In this document: positions 15,345 through 23,200 of the stretch, piece after piece
How positions within the stretch are numbered: position 1 is the stretch's first letter
How the letters are laid out: each line of letters opens with the position of its first letter
Origin: Spartobacteria bacterium
GTDB taxonomy: Bacteria > Verrucomicrobiota > Verrucomicrobiia > Chthoniobacterales > UBA10450
Length of the DNA: 25,332 nt
Direction: 5' to 3'
NCBI GenBank assembly: GCA_021324035.1
Contig: JAJPJU010000129.1
Location: forward strand, 1 to 25,332
Notes under the pieces: generated by a model
Databases searched by the model: none
The model's input: the letters and a program-made list of their open reading frames with translations, nothing else
Told to the model about the DNA's origin: nothing
Made by a program: the position numbers and the translations under genes

Positions 15345-16796
15345 ATGATCGCCTGGACGATTTACATAACCTTCGCCGGCGCGCTGATCGTTTTAATCTT
15401 TCCGCGCAGTTTCGCGCGCTGGATTGCGCTCACCGCCGCGGTCGCCGGTTTGTTGGTGGGCCTGGCGATGTTTTTCCGGCGCGATGTCGATCTCGGGCAC
15501 TTCACGACAATCGTCCGGGTGCCATGGATCCCGGCGCTGGGAATGAATTACCATCTCGCCGTCGATGGAATCAGTTTGACCCTGGTTCTGGTTACCGGAC
15601 TTGCCGCAACTAGCGCGATCTTGTTTTCATGGGATGTCAGCGATCGCGCGAAGGAATTCTTTTTCTGGCTGCTGCTGGTAGTCGGCGGTTCCTACGGCGT
15701 TTTTTTAAGCGCCGATCTTTTCCTGCTCTTTCTTTTTTACGAGCTCGTCATCGTTCCGAAATATTTCCTGATCGCGATCTTTGGTTCGACCAACAAGGAA
15801 TACGGCGCAATGAAATTGACGTTGTATTCGTTTTTCGGCGGCGCCCTGGTTTTTCTGGGAGTCATCGTTGCTTACGTGGCCGGTGGCTCGTTCGACTTAA
15901 ACCAACTTTCGCAATTTCAATTTCCATCGAGCCTGCAGGCCTGGGCTTTTCCGGTCCTGTTTCTTGGCTTTGCGGTCCTGGCCGGCATTTGGCCGCTCCA
16001 CACCTGGGCGCCGACCGGCCACGTGGCGGCGCCGACCGCCGGTTCGATGTTGCTCGCCGGAATCGTGATGAAGCTTGGCGCTTACGCGGCTTTGCGCGTC
16101 GCCATGAACCTTTTTCCCGACGGATTCCACATGTGGCGCAACCTGGTCGCCGTCCTGGCCGTGATTGGAATTGTTTATGCCGCGGCCGTTGCCCTGCGTC
16201 AGCGTGATCTCAAGTTTGTGATCGGTTATTCGAGCGTCAGTCACATGGGATTCGTTTTGCTCGGATTGGCAACGGCCAACGCGCTCGGCGTTTCCGGCGC
16301 AGTGCTGCAAATGTTTTCTCACGGAGTCATTGGCGCACTGCTCTTCGCTGTTGCCGGCACCATGATTTACCGTCGGACTCATACCCGCGATCTCGACGCT
16401 CTTTCCGCGATAGATCTTCGCCACGCACTTCCGTTTGCAGCGTTCACCTTCGTCGTCGCGTCCGCGGCTTCGATGGGAATTCCGGGGTTCAGCGGGTTCG
16501 CGGCTGAAATCACGATCTTGATCGGCACCTGGAAAGCCTATCCAGCCGCAGTTTGGATCGTCGGTGCCGGCATGGTGCTGGTTGCCGCGTTTACTCTGCG
16601 TGCGCTGAAACGTTCGTTTTTTGATGCCGATTCCACGAATTCAAACCCGTCGCAACCACCGATGGAACCGATCACTATTCCGGAAAAACTTGGCGCCGGT
16701 CTGTTGATGTTCGCCACCCTGGCGGTCGGGCTTTATCCAAAAATTTTGCTGGATCGAATTCAACCTGCGGTCGAGGCAATGCGATTTCTGAGATGA
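15345..16796 (+). CDS. nuoM: NADH-quinone oxidoreductase subunit M, second copy (divergent)
   Basis: This is a second NuoM-family antiporter-like subunit (483 aa from ATG 15345; a TTG one codon earlier directly follows the first nuoM stop). It keeps the helix-5 Glu in FLFYELVIVPKYFLI, the Lys of IVMKLGAYAALR, and the ALRQRDLKFVIGYSSVSHMG block. Helix 7 reads FAVLAGIWPLHTW instead of AVKVP-FPFHTW, so the usual pump lysine is Leu at nt 15978-15980, and WLPDAY becomes WAPTGH. A hydrophilic Asn/Pro-rich loop near residue 430 precedes the last helices. With NuoL, the first NuoM and NuoN it gives four antiporter-like subunits in one locus. Confidence 0.94.
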   Translation: MIAWTIYITFAGALIVLIFPRSFARWIALTAAVAGLLVGLAMFFRRDVDLGHFTTIVRVPWIPALGMNYHLAVDGISLTLVLVTGLAATSAILFSWDVSDRAKEFFFWLLLVVGGSYGVFLSADLFLLFLFYELVIVPKYFLIAIFGSTNKEYGAMKLTLYSFFGGALVFLGVIVAYVAGGSFDLNQLSQFQFPSSLQAWAFPVLFLGFAVLAGIWPLHTWAPTGHVAAPTAGSMLLAGIVMKLGAYAALRVAMNLFPDGFHMWRNLVAVLAVIGIVYAAAVALRQRDLKFVIGYSSVSHMGFVLLGLATANALGVSGAVLQMFSHGVIGALLFAVAGTMIYRRTHTRDLDALSAIDLRHALPFAAFTFVVASAASMGIPGFSGFAAEITILIGTWKAYPAAVWIVGAGMVLVAAFTLRALKRSFFDADSTNSNPSQPPMEPITIPEKLGAGLLMFATLAVGLYPKILLDRIQPAVEAMRFLR

Positions 16797-16806
16797 TCTC
16801 GACCGC

Positions 16807-16830
16807 TCAACTTCTCAGCCGCTCAACCTT
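16807..16830. repeat. three tandem octamers TCARCNNN (nuoM'-nuoN gap)
   Basis: Three 8-nt units are present: TCAACTTC, TCAGCCGC and TCAACCTT. They lie in the 37-bp gap between the second nuoM stop and the nuoN GTG. The unit is the same type as that between nuoA and nuoB, although those genes read in the opposite direction. Confidence 0.7.
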
Positions 16831-16833
16831 GTC

Positions 16834-18300
16834 GTGAGCTATCTCAATTTACTCAAACTGGGTGCGCCCGAAGCGATCGTCGTGTTGATCGCGCTCGCGG
16901 TGTTAACGATCGGCCTGACTAACGATCGGGCCCGGGGGTTGCCGGGCGTCGTTGCCGCGTTTGGAATCTTGATCGCGATTTGGACCACGGCTCGATTGCC
17001 GCAACAGGCGAGCTTGTTTGGCGGCATGCTGGTAATTTCACCGCTCAATTCGCTATTCAAGATGATCTGTCTTGGACTCGCTTTCGTGACCGTGCCCCTC
17101 GCGGTTTCGGAAAAATCTCTGCGAAATCCGGGTGAATACCTGGCGATGCTGTTGCTCGGTACACTCGGATTGTTATTGCTGGTCGGGAGCGAAGAGCTGC
17201 TCATGATTTTTATCGGACTCGAGCTTCTCGGTCTTTCGCTTTACGTCATGGCTGCGTTCGATAAAACCGACGTGCGGTCTGCCGAAGCGGGCCTGAAATA
17301 TTACCTGTTCGGAAGCACTGCCAGCGCGTTCACCCTTTTCGGGATTAGTCTGGTCTACGGCATGTCCGGGACGACGTCGCTCGCACTAATCACTTTGAAA
17401 CTTGGAATGGGGCCAATCCAACCGCTGATGGCGGTTGGGATTGTTATGACGCTCATCGGCTTCGCCTTCAAGATCGCGGCGGCGCCATTTCATCTCTGGG
17501 CGCCGGACGCGTATCAGGGCGCGCCGGTTCCAAGCTCTGCTTTCATCGCGTCCGGATCCAAGGTTGCGGCTTTCGTTGTGCTCGGAAAGATCGTGCTGAT
17601 TGGATTCGCTCCCGCCCACGGCAATGCTGGCTGGCACATGATGCAGCCTGGCTGGTCGCCAATCCTGGCTGCCTTGGCAGCGTTTTCGATTCTGTTGGGG
17701 AATTTCGTTGCTCTTGCCCAAACCAACGTTCGGCGCCTGCTCGCCTATTCAGCGGTGGCTCATGCCGGTTACACGTTGCTCGGACTGGTGGCCGGCGGGC
17801 GTGATGGATTTTCGGCGACACTTTTTTACACCACCATTTATGCAATCACTCTCATCGGTGCGTTCGGCGTAGTCGGAATGGTCAAACGCGAAACTGGCGG
17901 AGACGATTTCCAAAATTTCGCAGGGTTGGCGTCGCGCCGGCCACTGGCCGCGGGCTGCATGGCGATTTTTATGCTTTCACTGGCAGGGCTCCCTCCGCTC
18001 GCCGGATTTTTTGGAAAGTTTTACCTTTTCAGTGCGGCGTTTCGGTCCGGGGGAAATCACGGGCTGCTCTGGCTCGTCGTTCTGGCGCTCTTCGGGAGTT
18101 TTGTGTCGCTCTATTATTATTTGAGCGTCCTCAAAGTGATCTTCGTGGACCAGCCGCCAGCCGCTGAACCTGGTCAGGGGAGAACGGCCGCCGGTCAATT
18201 CCTGCCCCTGGCGACGATTGTGATTTTGGCCGCCGCGATCCTCATTCTGGGAGTTTTGCCCGGAACTTTGGCCGCAGTTATCACCAAGTCCGTTCCCTAA
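16834..18300 (+). CDS. nuoN: NADH-quinone oxidoreductase subunit N
   Basis: This is the third class of antiporter-like subunit (488 aa), which sits next to NuoK in the complex. Conserved features are the helix-5 Glu in IFIGLELLGLSLYVMAAF, the lysine in IGFAFKIAAAPFHLWAPDAYQGAP, the Lys of ASGSKVAAFVVL, and the AQTNVRRLLAYSAVAHAGY block, plus LAGLPPLAGFFGKFYLF near the C-terminus. The start is GTG 16834, directly after an octamer repeat and without a good Shine-Dalgarno. It is the last gene of the rightward complex I arm. Confidence 0.96.
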   Translation: MSYLNLLKLGAPEAIVVLIALAVLTIGLTNDRARGLPGVVAAFGILIAIWTTARLPQQASLFGGMLVISPLNSLFKMICLGLAFVTVPLAVSEKSLRNPGEYLAMLLLGTLGLLLLVGSEELLMIFIGLELLGLSLYVMAAFDKTDVRSAEAGLKYYLFGSTASAFTLFGISLVYGMSGTTSLALITLKLGMGPIQPLMAVGIVMTLIGFAFKIAAAPFHLWAPDAYQGAPVPSSAFIASGSKVAAFVVLGKIVLIGFAPAHGNAGWHMMQPGWSPILAALAAFSILLGNFVALAQTNVRRLLAYSAVAHAGYTLLGLVAGGRDGFSATLFYTTIYAITLIGAFGVVGMVKRETGGDDFQNFAGLASRRPLAAGCMAIFMLSLAGLPPLAGFFGKFYLFSAAFRSGGNHGLLWLVVLALFGSFVSLYYYLSVLKVIFVDQPPAAEPGQGRTAAGQFLPLATIVILAAAILILGVLPGTLAAVITKSVP

Positions 18301-18364
18301 AAAATTTTCGTTAGACCGAAAAAAATGCGTGCTCATTTGTTGAAAATCACGTTATAGATTTCGC

Positions 18365-19384
18365 GTGCAGCAAAAGCGGACAGGTGAAGCCGCGAACGTT
18401 CACCGCACAAAAGCGGGGCCGATCACTGAATTTATCGATCGCCATTACCGCCATTTTAATGCGGCTGTGGTCAAGGATGCTGCTGACGCTTACATCACCC
18501 ACCTGAACAACGGCGGGAAAATGATGGTCACGCTGGCCGGGGCGATGAGCACGGCCGAGCTCGGTTGTTCGCTCGCGGAAATGATTCGGCAGGACAAAGT
18601 GCACGCCATTACCTGCACGGGCGCGAATCTGGAGGAGGATTTGTTCAATCTCGTTGCCCGCAGCCATTACGAACGGCTTCCGAATTATCGTGAGCTCAGC
18701 CCGCAACAGGAAGAAGAGCTTCTAAGCCGCCACCTGAATCGCGTGACTGACACCTGCATTCCGGAAGAGGAAGCGATTCGTCGCATCGAGCGGATTGTGA
18801 TCGACGAATGGGTCCAGGCTGCGACGAAAGGCGACAGAAAATTTCCGCACGAGTTCCTGTTCAAGATCTTGCGCGAGTGTCATCTCAAGAAATTTTACGA
18901 GATCGACCCCGCTGACAGCTGGATGATGGCGGCCGCCCACAAGAATCTGCCGATGGTTGTCCCGGGCTGGGAAGATTCGACCCTCGGAAATATTTATGCC
19001 GCGCGCTGCATGACCGGGCACATCTCAAACGTGCATACGGTGAAATCGGGCATCGAATACATGATGGCGCTGGTGGAATGGTACCGCCGCGAAACGAACG
19101 AGTCTTCCATCGGCTTCTTCCAGATCGGCGGGGGCATCGCCGGCGATTTCCCGATATGCGTTGTGCCCCTGCTCAATCAGGATCTCGTTACCGAACAGGT
19201 GCCGGAATGGGGATATTTTTGCCAAATCAGCGATTCGACCACGAGTTACGGCTCTTATTCCGGCGCGGTGCCGAATGAAAAAATCACCTGGGGCAAACTC
19301 CGCTCGACCACACCACGCTTTGTGATTGAATCCGATGCGACCATCGTCGCGCCGCTGATATTCGCGAAGGTTCTAGGCTGGTAA
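18365..19384 (+). CDS. deoxyhypusine-synthase-like protein (possible homospermidine synthase)
   Basis: This 339-aa NAD-dependent protein is of the deoxyhypusine synthase fold. Bacterial relatives lack eIF5A as substrate; several have been shown or proposed to make homospermidine from putrescine and/or spermidine. Visible motifs are MVTLAGAMSTAELG (54-67), ITCTGANLEEDLF (82-94), the Gly-rich FFQIGGGIAGDFP (251-263) and ITWGKLRS (307-314), whose Lys311 corresponds to the lysine forming the covalent imine intermediate. The start is GTG 18365, without a clear ribosome-binding site. It lies 64 bp after nuoN in the same direction. Fold family is firm; the substrate is not visible in the sequence. 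Confidence 0.88.
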   Translation: MQQKRTGEAANVHRTKAGPITEFIDRHYRHFNAAVVKDAADAYITHLNNGGKMMVTLAGAMSTAELGCSLAEMIRQDKVHAITCTGANLEEDLFNLVARSHYERLPNYRELSPQQEEELLSRHLNRVTDTCIPEEEAIRRIERIVIDEWVQAATKGDRKFPHEFLFKILRECHLKKFYEIDPADSWMMAAAHKNLPMVVPGWEDSTLGNIYAARCMTGHISNVHTVKSGIEYMMALVEWYRRETNESSIGFFQIGGGIAGDFPICVVPLLNQDLVTEQVPEWGYFCQISDSTTSYGSYSGAVPNEKITWGKLRSTTPRFVIESDATIVAPLIFAKVLGW

Positions 19385-19433
19385 ATACAACGCGGGCTTG
19401 ACGATGCGGCGCCCCCTTTAGAAGATCGCCCGC

Positions 19434-20141
19434 ATGAAAACTTCCCTGAAGCTAATCGTGTTTTTTACGGCGACATCGCTCGCTGTTTCATCGTTCGCTC
19501 AGCAAAAGGCCACTTCTCCGGCGCCTGCCAGGAAGGCCAATGCCGGACAGGTCGCAGTGCCTGATAATTCCAAGGCCGCGAAATCTGGCGCCAAATCGAG
19601 CGCAGCCGACATGGAAAAGATGATGCAGCAAATGACGGAGCTGTCGAAGTTGAATGAGAACCACAAGCTTCTGTCCAGTCTCGACGGTGATTGGGATTAC
19701 ACGGTCAAGATGTGGATGGATGGCAACACCAGTGGCACCCCACAGGAATCCAAAGGAATCGCCACGAGAAAAACGATTATGGATGGCCGTTATGTGACGA
19801 TGGACGTGAACGGCACCATGCAAATGCCCGGAGCAGACGGGAAGCCGGCCGACGTGCCGTTTCACGGAATGGGCCTGGAAGGCTACGACAATGTGAAAAA
19901 GAAGTTCGTCGCTTCCTGGATCGACAGCATGGGCACCGGCATCGAATTCTCCGAGGGCAAATATGACCCCGCGACCAAGACATTCACTTACTCCATGGAG
20001 ATGGAGCCGATGCCGGGAATGAAAACAAAAGTCCGCGAACTGATAAAGATCGTTGATGACACTCACATGATGCTGGAGTGGTACGAAACACACGGCGGCA
20101 AGGAAAAGAAAACCATGGAGATCGCTTACACCAAGAAGTAG
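19434..20141 (+). CDS. DUF1579 secreted protein
   Basis: This 235-aa protein has an N-terminal signal peptide, cleavage near SFA-QQ at residue 22. A low-complexity Ala/Lys/Ser linker (about 23-58) and a Met-rich helix EKMMQQMTEL follow. The DUF1579 domain begins at LLSSLDGDWDYTVKMW (about 79-94) and continues with TRKTIMDGRYVTMDVNG, GMGLEGYDNVKKKFVASWIDSMGTGI and MLEWYETHGGKEKKTMEIAY, a lipocalin-like beta-barrel pattern. The biochemical function of the family is not known. Its last codons and stop are present a second time 64 bp downstream as a direct repeat. Confidence 0.87.
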   Translation: MKTSLKLIVFFTATSLAVSSFAQQKATSPAPARKANAGQVAVPDNSKAAKSGAKSSAADMEKMMQQMTELSKLNENHKLLSSLDGDWDYTVKMWMDGNTSGTPQESKGIATRKTIMDGRYVTMDVNGTMQMPGADGKPADVPFHGMGLEGYDNVKKKFVASWIDSMGTGIEFSEGKYDPATKTFTYSMEMEPMPGMKTKVRELIKIVDDTHMMLEWYETHGGKEKKTMEIAYTKK

Positions 20142-20208
20142 CTGCACGATGGCCTGCCCGCCGTAGTCTTTGCGAAGGCGGGAGATCGCCTACACCAAGA
20201 AGTAGCTG
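20117..20208. repeat. direct repeat of gene end flanking a GC-rich palindrome
   Basis: The 28-nt sequence at 20117-20144, which includes the last DUF1579 codons and the TAG stop, recurs at 20181-20208 with one difference (T to C at the tenth base). Between the copies lies a short palindrome, CCCGCC (20157-20162) and GGCGGG (20177-20182) around a 14-nt loop. The pattern resembles a small palindromic element inserted with duplication of its flank. It also sits where a bidirectional terminator for the convergent DUF1579 and nifJ genes would be expected. Confidence 0.75.
20157..20182. terminator. GC-rich hairpin between convergent genes (possible terminator)
   Basis: A 6-bp GC-only stem (CCCGCC/GGCGGG) with a 14-nt loop lies between the stops of DUF1579 (+) and nifJ (-). 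There is no T-tract directly after it on either strand, so a classical intrinsic terminator is not supported; it may be only a palindromic repeat. Confidence 0.35.
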
Positions 20209-20214
20209 TTCTTC

Positions 20215-23200
20215 TCAGCCAGTTTTTTGTTTCGGCGCCGGCGATTCCTTCCCGGCGCCGAATTTTCTTTCGGCGAGATATTCGTACATCGCCCGCCGCG
20301 CGCTTGCATCCTTTTGCGCGCGACCGGCGAGTTCCTTGGCTGCCTTTGGATCGCTTAACATTTTGAACCGGTTTTCCATTTTGAAGAACTCGCACACATC
20401 GATTTTCGGGGGTGCGGAATCGAGCTGGAGCGGATTTTCGCCGCGCGCGGCGCGGTCCGGGTTGTAGCGGTAGAGAATCCACTCGCCGGAATTCACCGCT
20501 GCTTTCTGGTCCTGCATTGCCGTGGCCATATTGATCCCGTGGGCGATGCAATGGCTGTAGGCAATGATCACGGCCGGTCCATCGTAAGCTTCGGCTTCGA
20601 GAAATGCCTTCAGGGTATGTTCATCCTTCGCTCCCATCGCCACCGAGGCCACGTAAATACTTCCATAATTCATCGCCATCAGGCCGAGATCTTTCTTCGC
20701 CGCGCGCTTTCCGCTCGCAGCAAACTTCGCGACCGCACCCCGCGGCGTTGCCTTCGAACATTGACCGCCGGTATTCGAATAAACTTCGGTATCGAGCAGA
20801 AGGACTTTCACGTTGTGGCCGCTGGCCAGGACGTGGTCGAGTCCGCCGAAGCCGATGTCGTATCCCCAGCCGTCTCCGCCCACGATCCAGACGCTTTTGC
20901 GGACAAATGTGTCGGCTAAAGAGAGTAACCGTCCCGCCTGCTCTCCGCCTAACGACTCCAACCGGCGTTTCAATTCGGCAACGCGCTCGCGCTGATCGAA
21001 AATGTCGGCCTCGTCTCGTTGTCGCGCGTTCAGGATTTCGGTCGTGAGCTCCCGACCAATTTGCGGGCTGAGCTGATGCAACAGTTCGCCTGCGAATTCC
21101 TGTTGTTTGTCAATCGAAACCCGGAACCCGAGACCGAACTCGGCGTTGTCTTCGAAAAGTGAGTTAGCCCAGGCCGGTCCGCGGCCAAACAGATCTTTCG
21201 AGTACGGCGTGGTCGGTAAATTGCCGCCGAAAATCGACGAACAGCCGGTCGCATTCGCGATCAGCAACCGGTCGCCGAAAAGTTGGGTGAGTAATTTGAT
21301 GTAGGGCGTTTCGCCGCAGCCCGCGCACGCTCCTGAAAATTCGAACAGCGGCTGTTGCACCTGCATTTCGCGCACGCTGCCGAGCGGAACATCGCGTCGA
21401 TCCGTTTCCGGGATGGACAGGAAGAAATCCCAATTTGCGCGCTCACTTTGCCGCAATGGAAGTTGCGGCTGCATGTTGATCGCTTTCGCCTTCGGCTCGG
21501 TCTTGCTTCGAACCGGGCAAATATCGACGCAAATTCCGCAGCCGGTGCAATCCTCGACCGCCACCTGGAGCGTGTAGTTCAATCCTTTCCATTCCGGCAG
21601 CCGTGCTTCGCGCGATTTAAAAGCCGACGGCGCTTTTAGAAGAACTGCCGATTGGTAGACCTTGCTGCGAATCACCGCATGCGGACAAACCAGCACGCAT
21701 TTGCCGCATTGGATACAAACTTCCGGGTCCCAAACTGGCACTTCGATGGCGAGATTTCGTTTCTCGAATCGGGTGGTGCCGGTCGGGTAGGTCCCGTCGT
21801 TCGGCAACGCACTCACTGGCAGTCGGTCGCCACGGCCGGTCATCATTTTCTCCAGCACGTTGCGAACGAATAGCGGTTCGTCGCCGTGACGGCCGTTTGT
21901 CTTGATCGCGCTCGCCTCGAAACGTTCCGGCACTTCAACTTCGTAAAGATGGGTAAGCGCCTGATCGACCCCGCGGATATTTTTCTCAACCACGTCTTCG
22001 CCTTTTTTGGCATATGTCTTTTGGATCGATTCCTTGATCGCGGCGATCGCCTTTTCGGGCGGCAGCACGTCCGAAAGCGCGAAGAAACAGGTTTGCATGA
22101 TCGTATTGATCCTTCGGCCGAGTCCCGCTTCGTGCGCCACTTTGTTGGCGTCGATCACGAAAAATCGCGGACGGCGCGCGATGATGCGGCGCTGTACTTT
22201 TGACGGGAGATGTTGCCAGATTTTTTCCGGAGCAAACGGTGAGTTGAGCAGGAAAATTCCACCCGGCATTAAATCTCGAAGGACGTCATGGCTCTCCAGC
22301 AAAAATGGTTGATGGCACCCGACGAAGTTCGCTTTGGTCACCAGATAAGTTGACCGGATCGGGCGCGGACCGAATCGCAGATGCGAGATTGTCATCGCGC
22401 CGGATTTCTTGGAATCGTAAACGAAATATCCCTGCGCGAAGTAATCGGTGTTTTCGCCGATGATTTTGATCGACTCCTTGTTTGCGCCCACCGTTCCGTC
22501 CGATCCGAGCCCAAAAAACTGGGCCCGGATCACGTCGTCCGATTCGGTCGAAAACTTACGATCGACATTGAGACTTGTGTGGCAGAGATCGTCATCAATG
22601 CCGACCGTAAAATGGTTTTTAGGCGCTGCTTGCGCGAGATTGTCGAACACTGCCTTGATCATCGCCGGGGTAAATTCCTTCGAGGACAATCCGTAACGAC
22701 CACCGATTACGCGAAGATCGGCGCGACCCTCTTCCCGCAACGCGTTGACGCAATCTAAATAGAGAGGCTCTCCGACGCAGCCCGGCTCTTTCGTCCGATC
22801 CAGAATTGCCAGCGCGCGCGTTGTCAGCGGCAACATTTGGACAAACGCGCTGCAATCGAACGGCCGGTAAAGTCGCACTTTGAGCACGCCGACCTTTTCG
22901 TCCACCGCGTTCAAGAAATCGACGGTCTCGTGAGCGGCCTCGCAGCCCGACCCCATCAGCACGATCACCCGCTCGGCATCGGTCGCGCCATGATATTCGA
23001 AAATTCCGTAACGGCGTCCGGTCAGGCCCGCGAACTGGTCCATTGCCCACTGCACGATCTTTGGACACGCCGCGTAAAACGGATTCACGGTTTCGCGCGC
23101 TTGAAACGCGACATCGGGATTTTGGGCCGTTCCTCGAATCACCGGATGATCCGGCGAAAGCCCGCGAGCGCGATGTTCGAGGACGCGCTGTTCGCTGATC

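Noticed and set aside
13869..16796. Second nuoM as an assembly duplication
   Set aside because: The two proteins differ throughout and have different helix-7 and helix-8 motifs, so they are old paralogues.
18305..18322. TTTTCG-loop-CGAAAA hairpin after nuoN as an intrinsic terminator
   Set aside because: The stem is only 6 bp and AT-rich, and it is followed by an A-run rather than a T-run in the transcribed direction.
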